Part shown: positions 1 to 5,189 of the stretch, piece after piece | How the letters are laid out: each line of letters opens with the position of its first letter | Position numbering within the stretch: the first letter of the stretch is position 1 | Assembly (NCBI GenBank): GCA_007119835.1 | Contig: SKOX01000258.1 | Coordinates: forward strand, 1 to 6,882 | Reading direction: 5' to 3' | DNA from: Paracoccaceae bacterium | Lineage (GTDB): Bacteria > Pseudomonadota > Alphaproteobacteria > Rhodobacterales > Rhodobacteraceae | Length of the DNA: 6,882 nt | The notes under the pieces: model-generated | The model's database searches: none | Seen by the model: only the letters and a program-made list of their open reading frames with translations | What the model was told of the DNA's origin: nothing | Position numbers and translations under genes: made by a program

Positions 1-301
1 CGAGCGACGTCGCCAGCGGCCCGTGCAGCCCGAGCGCCGCGAAGCCCACCGCCGCCGCCATCGGCATGACGAGCTGCAGCACCAGAAGCGCGCCGAGCGC
101 ATGCCGCAGCCCGCCCGCCACATCGACGGCCCGCCGCGGCCCGATCCGGAGCGCCGCGAGGAACAGGAGCGTCGCGATCATCCACGGCAGGCCCGGGCGC
201 ATGGCAAGCGCAAGCTCCGGCAGCGCGATGCCCGCGATCAGCCCAGCAACGAGCAGGAGCTTGCCATGCCGCGCCGCCGCGGCGAGAAGGCTGTGGATCA
301 T
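1..301 (-). CDS. BASS-like (bile acid:Na+ symporter-type) membrane permease, N-terminal part, truncated by window edge
   Basis: Only the first 100 codons are present; the gene runs off the left edge. The protein starts MIHSLLAAAARHGK and then alternates hydrophobic stretches with short polar links: about residues 15-33, 37-52 and 66-92, so at least three membrane segments. The order of a short N-terminal amphipathic helix, a Gly/Ala-rich first helix, and a second helix ending in LFLAALRIGPR resembles BASS/SBF-type secondary transporters of alphaproteobacteria, which carry organic anions with sodium. This is recalled resemblance, not a search result. The start at 301 is the first ATG before the hydrophobic region; the upstream in-frame stretch is Arg/Pro-rich and unlike a transporter N-terminus, and no good Shine-Dalgarno is seen. 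The gene diverges from the HAD hydrolase with about 116 bp between starts. It could be another small permease family; the membrane-protein call is firmer than the family. Confidence 0.6.
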   Translation of the reverse strand, partial: MIHSLLAAAARHGKLLLVAGLIAGIALPELALAMRPGLPWMIATLLFLAALRIGPRRAVDVAGGLRHALGALLVLQLVMPMAAAVGFAALGLHGPLATSL

Positions 302-417
302 CGGGCTGCCATCGGTCTCCGCCGCCTCGCGCCGCTGGGACGGACGTGGTCGCAGATGATGCCGCCCGAAGGCAACCACCACCGGCCCGCCACCACTCCG
401 CGACAAGGATAGCGCCC
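302..417. promoter_or_regulatory. Divergent intergenic region between permease and HAD hydrolase
   Basis: This 116-bp gap separates two divergently read genes, so it should hold both promoters. No convincing -35/-10 pair or operator palindrome is visible; it is as GC-rich as the genes. The one clear element is the HAD hydrolase ribosome binding site (AAGGA, 405-409). The promoter assignment rests on gene orientation only. Confidence 0.35.
405..409 (+). promoter_or_regulatory. Ribosome binding site of the HAD hydrolase
   Basis: AAGGA lies 8 nt before the ATG at 418. It decides the start against the longer reading from 346, which would add 24 residues of Pro/His/Arg-rich sequence with no family likeness. 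Confidence 0.7.
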
Positions 418-1137
418 ATGCGCCTGACCGACTTCAAGGCCCTGACCTTCGACTGCTACGGCACCCTGATCGACTGGGAGAGCGGCATGATCGCGGGCCT
501 GCGCCACCTCACCGACCGCCTGCCCGCCGAACTGCCGCGCGACACCATCCTCGAGGCGCACGCCCGCCAGGAATCCGAGCAGCAAAGCTTCACGCCGCAC
601 ATGCGCTACAGCGACCTGCTCGCGGTGGTCTACAAGCGGCTCGCCGAACACTGGGGCGTGCCGGCCGACCACGACGCCTGCATCGCCTACGGCCGTTCGG
701 TCGGGGACTGGCCGGCGTTTCCCGACACGGCCGAGGCCCTCGCCTACCTCAAATACCACTACAGGCTCATCATCCTGTCGAACGTCGACAACGCCTCCTT
801 CCGCGCAAGCAACGCCCGGCTCGGCGTCACCTTCGACGCGATCTACACCGCCGAGGATGTCGGCGCCTACAAGCCGTCGGCGCGCAACTTCGAATACATG
901 CTGCACCGGATCGGCGACCTCGGCCTCGGCCGCACCGACATCCTCCACACCGCAGAAAGCCTCTTTCACGACCACGTCCCGGCCAGGCGGCACGGCCTCG
1001 CCACCTGCTGGATCTACCGCCGCCACGCCCAGGGCGGCTTCGGCGCCACCATGGACCCGGGCGAGCTCCCGGAAACCGACTTCCGCTTCAACTCGATGGC
1101 CGAACTCGTCGAGCGTCACCGCGCCGACGCCGGATGA
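418..1137 (+). CDS. HAD-superfamily hydrolase, haloacid dehalogenase type II-like
   Basis: This 239-residue soluble protein has the normal length of the HAD type II (subfamily IA) group. Motif I is FDCYGTLIDW with nucleophile D12 and T16; motif II is ILSNVDN with S121; the motif III lysine is K152 in AYKPSARNF; motif IV lies around SLFHDHVPAR with D185, followed by GLATCWIYRR, typical of this group. Family members form an aspartyl-enzyme intermediate, and some remove halide from 2-haloalkanoic acids. Aligning from memory with L-2-haloacid dehalogenase (L-DEX), the nucleophile, Arg (R50), Ser, Lys and Asp are kept, but its Tyr157, Ser175 and Asn177 correspond to F158, E180 and L182. True dehalogenase activity is therefore doubtful and a phosphatase-like or other hydrolase role is open. 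The ATG at 418 was chosen over an upstream ATG at 346 because AAGGA (405-409) sits 8 nt before it and family homology begins here. No operon partner; it converges on the MBL gene. Confidence 0.88.
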   Translation: MRLTDFKALTFDCYGTLIDWESGMIAGLRHLTDRLPAELPRDTILEAHARQESEQQSFTPHMRYSDLLAVVYKRLAEHWGVPADHDACIAYGRSVGDWPAFPDTAEALAYLKYHYRLIILSNVDNASFRASNARLGVTFDAIYTAEDVGAYKPSARNFEYMLHRIGDLGLGRTDILHTAESLFHDHVPARRHGLATCWIYRRHAQGGFGATMDPGELPETDFRFNSMAELVERHRADAG

Positions 1138-1181
1138 CCGGTGCTGCGGCTGATCGGCCCATAACGCCTGCCTCACCGGTC
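1136..1181. terminator. Possible shared hairpin across the convergent stops
   Basis: GACCGGTG at 1136-1143 and CACCGGTC at 1174-1181 form a perfect 8-bp inverted repeat enclosing 30 nt. The two arms overlap the stop codons of the converging HAD (TGA 1135-1137) and MBL (TGA on minus, 1173-1175) genes. There is no T-tract on either side and the loop is long, so this may be a weak bidirectional terminator or chance in GC-rich DNA. Confidence 0.3.
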
Positions 1182-2180
1182 GCCCGGCGGCTCCCGACCC
1201 TCCCAAGCCGCCTGCAGCTCCTCTTCCAGGGCCGCCGGCGTGTCGAGGTAGCGGGCCGAGTGATGGAACGGCGTGACCTGCCGCGCGCCGCATGAGCGGG
1301 CGATCTCGCCCGCAGCCCGCGCGGTCAGATGGCGGGTCGCATCGGCCAAGTGGCGATCGGCGTGCAGGAAGGCCGCCTCGATGAACAGCTGGTCGGCGTC
1401 CGCGGCGAGGCTCACGATCCTCTCCCTGTTCTGCGGCGTGTCGGCCGCGTCGGTCACGTAGGCGATCACACGCCCGCGGGTCACCTTCAGGGCGTTCTCG
1501 CGCAAGAGGTCGAGCGGGATCGCGCGGCCCTGCGGCCCCTCCAACCGATGCCCGTCCGGAAGCCCGGCCCGGACGGCATCCTTCGCCCTGGTGAGCCACG
1601 GCCCCACCTCGAGGCCGAGCGCGTCGAGTCCGGTGCGCCAGACGTTGACCCGGTCGGCCTCGCGCAGGGCGAAGGCAAGCGACGGCGTGCCGTGGTCGAG
1701 CACGACGGCGTCCACCGCGAACGCAGCCTCCGCATGCGCCCGCCCGGCTTCCTGCGGCGGCGTCTCGAGCGGCCGCCGCCGGAAGGCATCGCGGGCCCGG
1801 AACTCGGCCGACCGGCCGAGCCCGGCGCGCCCGAACTCGGCCACCTGCAGGCGGAAGTCGACCGAGCGCGCGTCGAGCAGGTTCCAGGTGTAGCTCCGCA
1901 ACCGGTGCTCGATCTGCCGAACGAAGCCCGGCGGCCCGACGAGCGACAGGGGCGCCGTACGATGCAGGCAGACGCGCAGGAGCCGGTCGAGGCCCGCCAC
2001 ATGATCCATGTGCGCGTGGGAGACGAAGGCGTGGCTCACCCGCAGGAGTTGCCGCGGCGACAGGGCCGCGAGGTCGCCGAGATCGAACAGCATCGCGCGC
2101 CGGCTGTAGCGGAAGTCGAGGCATAGCCCCGGATCGCCGAACGGCCGGTTCACAAGGCGCGGTTGAACGCGTAAGGTCAT
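1173..2180 (-). CDS. MBL-fold metallohydrolase, ribonuclease Z-like
   Basis: This 335-residue protein has the ribonuclease Z type of metallo-beta-lactamase fold. The N-terminal region FGDPGLCLDF...AMLFDLGD is followed by the zinc motif HAHMDH (H55, H57, D59, H60). Further likely ligands or catalytic residues are H163 in LDHGTPS, D244 in AYVTDAADT, H284 in HLTARAAGEIA and H306 in PFHHSARY, in the order and spacing of RNase Z motifs. A GPWLTRAKDAVRAG segment near 193-206 is also typical of bacterial RNase Z-like proteins. RNase Z removes the 3' trailer of tRNA precursors; related enzymes act on other phosphodiesters or small molecules, so the substrate is not proven. The TTT/HEATF-type block found in many RNase Z proteins reads FIEAAF here, with E268. 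The start is the ATG at 2180, immediately before MTLRVQPRLV; no good Shine-Dalgarno precedes it. The downstream neighbour is convergent, the upstream one divergent, so it appears monocistronic. Confidence 0.88.
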   Translation of the reverse strand: MTLRVQPRLVNRPFGDPGLCLDFRYSRRAMLFDLGDLAALSPRQLLRVSHAFVSHAHMDHVAGLDRLLRVCLHRTAPLSLVGPPGFVRQIEHRLRSYTWNLLDARSVDFRLQVAEFGRAGLGRSAEFRARDAFRRRPLETPPQEAGRAHAEAAFAVDAVVLDHGTPSLAFALREADRVNVWRTGLDALGLEVGPWLTRAKDAVRAGLPDGHRLEGPQGRAIPLDLLRENALKVTRGRVIAYVTDAADTPQNRERIVSLAADADQLFIEAAFLHADRHLADATRHLTARAAGEIARSCGARQVTPFHHSARYLDTPAALEEELQAAWEGREPPGDR

Positions 2181-2386
2181 GCAGGGTGAACCGGAAAGGC
2201 GCGCCGGAGGTTTCCGTCGCGACGACAGCCGCCTGCACCGGCGCGTCGAACCCGGTCCCCTCACCCCGCACGGCCGCCACGCCGGTGCGTGTCGAAGCCG
2301 CTGCCCTGGCACCACGGATCGGCAGGCGGAACCGGGGCGGCGGCCACAGGATTGTGCCGCAAGAGGAATGGCGGACGGAGCGACGG
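2181..2386. promoter_or_regulatory. Divergent intergenic region, no recognised gene
   Basis: About 206 bp separate the start of the MBL gene from the start of the small membrane protein, both pointing outward. The region is open in several frames but their translations are low-complexity Arg/Pro/Ala and resemble nothing. It should carry both promoters; none can be picked out with confidence. GGAG at 2377-2380 serves the downstream gene. Confidence 0.4.
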
Positions 2387-2590
2387 ATGGCGGATCGGGA
2401 CAAAGGCACGACGGAGCGGCGACAGCGGCGGTTCGGGTTCCGTCACGGAGTGGGCATCGCCATCGTCGCCCTGGCGGCGCTCGCGCTCGCGCTGTTCGCG
2501 ACCCGTGAGCGGGCGCCGGACGAGGATGCCGCCGTCGTGCCCGGCGAGGAAATTCCGGCCGACGATCTGCCCGTCGCGCCGGCGGAGTGA
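2387..2590 (+). CDS. Small single-pass membrane protein, unknown function
   Basis: This predicted 67-residue protein is not a recognised family. It has a basic N-terminus (RRQRRFGFRH, residues 11-20), one hydrophobic helix at about 21-38 rich in Ala, Leu and Val, then an acidic Pro-rich tail (residues 40-67, with DEDAA and EEIPADD). By the positive-inside rule the N-terminus would be cytoplasmic and the acidic tail periplasmic. The same frame is open upstream to an ATG at 2186, but that extension is low-complexity; the ATG at 2387 has GGAG at 2377-2380 with a 6-nt spacer and starts a sensible protein. A competing ATG at 2368 is in another frame whose product is Arg/Gly/Ala junk. The coherent charge pattern plus one hydrophobic segment argue for a real gene, but it could still be chance. 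It lies 124 bp before the BCCT operon in the same direction, and may or may not be co-transcribed. Confidence 0.5.
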   Translation: MADRDKGTTERRQRRFGFRHGVGIAIVALAALALALFATRERAPDEDAAVVPGEEIPADDLPVAPAE

Positions 2591-2657
2591 GCGCGGCTCG
2601 CCGCGCCCAGCGGCCCGCCGCAGCCGAAGGCATGCCCGGCGCGGCACCCGCACAGGA

Positions 2658-2678
2658 GCTGCGGCATGGCTGCGGCAT
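2658..2678. repeat. Tandem 11-bp-phased direct repeat GCTGCGGCAT x2
   Basis: GCTGCGGCAT occurs at 2658-2667 and again at 2669-2678, one base apart, so the copies are 11 bp in register, close to one DNA helical turn. It sits 37-57 bp before the start of the 204-aa protein of the BCCT operon. Such phasing is compatible with an activator or repressor site, but a two-copy GC-rich repeat can arise by chance or slippage. Confidence 0.45.
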
Positions 2679-2681
2679 TTT

Positions 2682-2708
2682 CCCCGGAGAGGGGCCGAAA
2701 AAAGGAGA
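2682..2708 (+). promoter_or_regulatory. Short G/C hairpin and strong Shine-Dalgarno before the BCCT operon
   Basis: CCCC (2682-2685) and GGGG (2691-2694) enclose the 5-nt loop GGAGA. The left arm is preceded by TTTT and the right arm is followed, after CCG, by an A-run leading into AAAGGAGA (2701-2708). The latter is an excellent ribosome binding site 6 nt before the ATG at 2715. It fixes the start of the first gene. Whether the hairpin modulates ribosome access is unknown. Confidence 0.55.
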
Positions 2709-2714
2709 CAATCC

Positions 2715-3329
2715 ATGGCTGATGCAGCAGCGCCCGACACGCCACGCCTGTCGGAGGAAGACATTCGTTCGCTGTCCATCGAGGACTTCATCCGGCGCAC
2801 GGAGGTCGTCCGGGCGCGCTACTTCATGGCCGACACCTCGGCCTTCGTGCGCTACCTGCCGCGCTACGATCCCGACCCCGAAGACCTCTCGGTCAAGATC
2901 GATCCCGACACCGAAAGACACGTTCAGGCCGAGCAGACCGGCAGCTTCACCCTGCCGCAGCTCGTGACCGAGTTGGAGCAGGCCTACATCACCGTCCACA
3001 TCTTCACGACCCGGCAGGCGCGCGACCATTTCGTCGCCGGCTTCGACGCCGCCCTGCGGCAGATCGGCTTCATCGGTGGTGTGTTCGACTGGTCGCGGCT
3101 CTGGCTGACCAGCGGGACGTCGAACATCGGCGTGCCGACCGCGATCTTTCTCGGCCAGCGCACCGGCGTGAACAACCGGCCGTCGGTGTCGCTGATCGAC
3201 CACCGCGCCACCATCAAGGGGCGGATGGCCTTCCGCGCCGTCGCCGGCTCCGGCAGCCATGTCGGCGAGGAATTCTACCCGGTCGATCAGCCCGAGCACG
3301 ACATCATGCAGATGGAGAAGCGGACGTGA
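2715..3329 (+). CDS. Conserved-looking hypothetical protein, first gene of BCCT transporter operon
   Basis: I do not recognise this 204-residue protein. It has no signal peptide and no clear membrane helix. The N-terminal 30 residues are acidic and likely helical (LSEEDIRSLSIEDFIRRTE). Residues 45-70 are rich in Asp, Pro and charged residues; 78-128 look like a mixed alpha/beta core (LPQLVTELEQAYITVHIF, then ARDHFVAGFDAALRQIGFIGG). A Gly/Thr/Ser-rich stretch at 132-152 (TSGTSNIGVPTAIFLGQRTG) is followed by a C-terminal part ending in DQPEHDIMQMEKRT. It is probably cytosolic. The start has a strong Shine-Dalgarno (AAAGGAGA, 2701-2708); longer readings upstream are low-complexity. Its TGA overlaps the GTG start of the BCCT transporter by 4 bp, so the two are very likely translationally coupled, and a role as partner, regulator or enzyme for the transported compound is reasonable inference. 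No catalytic motif is evident. Confidence 0.85.
   Translation: MADAAAPDTPRLSEEDIRSLSIEDFIRRTEVVRARYFMADTSAFVRYLPRYDPDPEDLSVKIDPDTERHVQAEQTGSFTLPQLVTELEQAYITVHIFTTRQARDHFVAGFDAALRQIGFIGGVFDWSRLWLTSGTSNIGVPTAIFLGQRTGVNNRPSVSLIDHRATIKGRMAFRAVAGSGSHVGEEFYPVDQPEHDIMQMEKRT
3314..3329 (+). promoter_or_regulatory. Coupled start: Shine-Dalgarno and GTGA stop/start overlap
   Basis: GGAGAAG at 3314-3320 lies inside the end of the upstream gene, 5 nt before the GTG at 3326-3328. The GTG shares its last two bases with the upstream stop TGA (3327-3329). The next ATG-type codon in frame is 15 codons later, within the conserved N-terminal region, so the GTG is preferred. The arrangement supports stop-start reinitiation and matched expression of the two proteins. 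Confidence 0.75.
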
Positions 3330-4912
3330 GGGCGGAAAGCGGCATCTTCAAGGGCCTCAACGCGCCGATGACCATGGTGTCGCTCGGCATCGTGATCGTC
3401 TTCCTGCTGTTCGGCGTTCTGGCCCCGGAGTATTCGGCGGATCTGTTCGGGAGGCTCAGCGGCGCCATCATCAGCGGCTTCAAGTGGTACTACATCCTGA
3501 TTGTCGCCGGCTTCCTGGTCTTCGCGCTCTACCTCCTGTTCAGCCGCCTCGGCGATCTCAAGCTCGGCGACGACGACCAGGAGCCGGAGTTCGGCTACTT
3601 CGCCTGGTTCTCCATGCTGTTCGGTGCCGGGATGGGCATCGGCCTGGTCTTCTGGTCGATCGCCGAGCCGATGTTCCACTTCCAGGGCAATCCGTTGATG
3701 CCCGAGGAGGCTGCCGGAACGGCGGCCGCAGCCCAGGTGGCGATGCGGATCACCTATTTCCACTGGGGCCTGCACCCATGGGCGATCTACGTCATCGTCG
3801 GTCTGTCGCTGGCCTTCTTCAGCTATCGCCGCAAGCTGCCGCTTTCGATCCGCTCGGTCCTCTATCCGATCCTGGGCGAGCGGATCTACGGCTTCTGGGG
3901 CAATGCTGCCGACGTGCTCGCCGTCTTCGGGACGGTCTTCGGCATCGCGACGTCGCTGGGCTTCGGCGTCGTCCAGATGAACACCGGCCTCAACCAGCTG
4001 TTCGGCATGCCGATCGGAACCGGCTACCAGATCCTGCTCATCGCCATCGTCTCGGCGATCGCCACCGTCTCGGTGGTCTCGGGCGTCGGCAAGGGCGTCC
4101 GGATCCTGTCGGAGCTGAACCTCTGGCTGTCGATCGCGATCCTCGCCTTCTTTCTGTTCTTCGGACCGACGAGCTATCTCCTGAACCTCTTCGTCCAGGC
4201 TCTAGGCGACTATCTCCTCAACATCGTGCCGCTGTCGTTCTGGACCAACGCCGGCGCCGGACCCGCGGGCACCGCCGGGTGGCAGGCCAGCTGGACCGCC
4301 TTCTACTGGGGATGGTGGATTTCCTGGGCGCCGTTCGTCGGCATGTTCATCGCGCGGATCTCGCGTGGCCGCACCGTGCGCGAGTTCATTCTCGGCGTCC
4401 TGCTGGTGCCGACGCTGCTCGCGATCTTCTGGCTGACGGTTTTCGGCGGAACAGCCCTCTACATCGAGCTCTGGGACGTCGGCGGCATCGTCGAGGCCGT
4501 CAACGAGGATGTCACGCTTGCGCTCTACCAGACGATCGGCGCGATGGATGCGGGGGCGATGAGCGTGCTGTTCGCGGGCGTCGCGACGCTGCTGATCGCG
4601 ACATACTTCATCACCTCGTCGGACTCGGGCACCCTCGTGATCACGACGCTCCTGTCGCTCGGCGACATGGAGCCGCCGACCATTCACCGCGTGATCTGGG
4701 GCCTGGGCGAGGGTCTGGTGGCGGCGGTGCTTCTGCTTTCGGGGGGTCTCGCCGCGCTGCAGTCGGCAGCGATCATCGCGGCGCTGCCGTTCTCGGTCAT
4801 CATGCTGTTCATGTGCTGGGGCCTCGTTCGCGGACTGTCGGAGGAATACGAGCTGATGAACCGCGTCGAACGCGAGCGCGAACGGCAGGAAAGGCAGCCC
4901 TGGCAGCCGTGA
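3326..4912 (+). CDS. BCCT-family betaine/carnitine/choline transporter
   Basis: This 528-residue inner membrane protein has the usual BCCT length and about 12 membrane helices (roughly 15-33, 54-72, 92-111, 143-165, 196-216, 234-253, 265-282, 322-345, 355-378, 409-430, 456-474, 480-501). The Gly-rich signature GAGMGIGLVFWSIAEP is at 100-115 and the family signature WTAFYWGWWISW at 323-334. By recalled alignment to BetP, all its betaine-binding aromatics are present: W147, W152, Y155 (BetP W189, W194, Y197) and W330, W331, W334 (BetP W373, W374, W377). FITSSDSG (428-435) carries T430/S431 at the place of the sodium-ligating Thr-Ser of BetP, so sodium-coupled uptake of a quaternary ammonium compound is expected. 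The exact substrate (glycine betaine, choline, carnitine or a sulfonium analogue) cannot be told. The cytoplasmic C-tail is short (about 504-528) and rich in Arg/Glu, unlike the long tail of E. coli BetT. It uses a GTG start coupled to the preceding 204-aa gene. Confidence 0.95.
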   Translation: MRAESGIFKGLNAPMTMVSLGIVIVFLLFGVLAPEYSADLFGRLSGAIISGFKWYYILIVAGFLVFALYLLFSRLGDLKLGDDDQEPEFGYFAWFSMLFGAGMGIGLVFWSIAEPMFHFQGNPLMPEEAAGTAAAAQVAMRITYFHWGLHPWAIYVIVGLSLAFFSYRRKLPLSIRSVLYPILGERIYGFWGNAADVLAVFGTVFGIATSLGFGVVQMNTGLNQLFGMPIGTGYQILLIAIVSAIATVSVVSGVGKGVRILSELNLWLSIAILAFFLFFGPTSYLLNLFVQALGDYLLNIVPLSFWTNAGAGPAGTAGWQASWTAFYWGWWISWAPFVGMFIARISRGRTVREFILGVLLVPTLLAIFWLTVFGGTALYIELWDVGGIVEAVNEDVTLALYQTIGAMDAGAMSVLFAGVATLLIATYFITSSDSGTLVITTLLSLGDMEPPTIHRVIWGLGEGLVAAVLLLSGGLAALQSAAIIAALPFSVIMLFMCWGLVRGLSEEYELMNRVERERERQERQPWQP

Positions 4913-5189
4913 CGCTTCCGCCGCGCGGCGGCCTCCCGGCCGGCCAGGTGCCGCCATGTGCCTGGCCCGCCGGACCTTCGTCGATTAGGCGCCGCACCCC
5001 CGGCGGTGATGAAAGGCGTGGCCTACGCCCTCGCCGACTGCCTGGCGGCACTGCCGTGCTGCACTGCTTGCGCGCGCGCTGCGCCTCACGGTCTGCGATC
5101 ACCTAGTGGCCGACTTCTTTCGGAGCAGCCTTCGGCGGACTACAGCACTTCTGGCCTGCCGCACGCCCGCCGGGCACCGGAAAACGCTC
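4913..5189. other. Convergent intergenic region without a recognised gene
   Basis: About 277 bp lie between the end of the BCCT gene and the end of the minus-strand ATP-grasp gene. Frames are open through it, for example from an ATG at 5009, but the products are Ala/Cys/Arg-rich with no Shine-Dalgarno or family likeness. It holds one strong hairpin (4936-4973) and a few short imperfect repeats around 5030-5060 (ACTGCC repeated). It most likely contains transcription end points for both neighbours. Confidence 0.5.
4936..4973. terminator. Probable terminator hairpin after the BCCT gene
   Basis: Bases 4936-4948 pair with 4961-4973 as a 13-bp stem with a single C-C mismatch (4941/4968), around a 12-nt loop. 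The inner seven pairs GGCCAGG/CCTGGCC are perfect. It starts 23 bp after the BCCT stop. No run of T follows, so it would be a non-canonical terminator or an RNA 3'-end stabiliser. Confidence 0.45.

Noticed and set aside
23..412. Plus-strand frames opposite the left-edge permease
   Set aside because: Their products are Arg/His-rich or Arg/Ser/Ala-rich, while the minus strand encodes clean hydrophobic helices.
346..417. Earlier ATG for the HAD hydrolase at 346
   Set aside because: It would add 24 Pro/His/Arg-rich residues; the ATG at 418 has a good Shine-Dalgarno and matches the family N-terminus.
298..2409. 703-codon open frame on the minus strand
   Set aside because: It runs antisense to the HAD gene and out of frame with the MBL gene, and its translation is Arg/Ala/Gly/Pro-rich with no motif. 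Both real genes in this span have complete catalytic motifs.
2181..3299. Long N-terminal extension of the MBL frame to 3299 (708 codons in total)
   Set aside because: The extra 373 codons lie antisense to the small membrane protein and the 204-aa gene and are low-complexity. MBL family homology begins at the ATG at 2180.
4202..4957. 251-codon minus-strand frame under the BCCT gene
   Set aside because: Arg/Asp/His-rich antisense of transmembrane codons, with no family likeness.
3259..5106. 615-codon plus-strand frame across the BCCT gene
   Set aside because: It is an Arg-rich shadow of the transporter in another frame; the 3326-4912 frame has all BCCT signatures.
5009..5189. Possible small gene from the ATG at 5009
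   Set aside because: No Shine-Dalgarno; the frame runs on into the antisense of the ATP-grasp gene, and the Cys/Ala-rich translation shows no motif.
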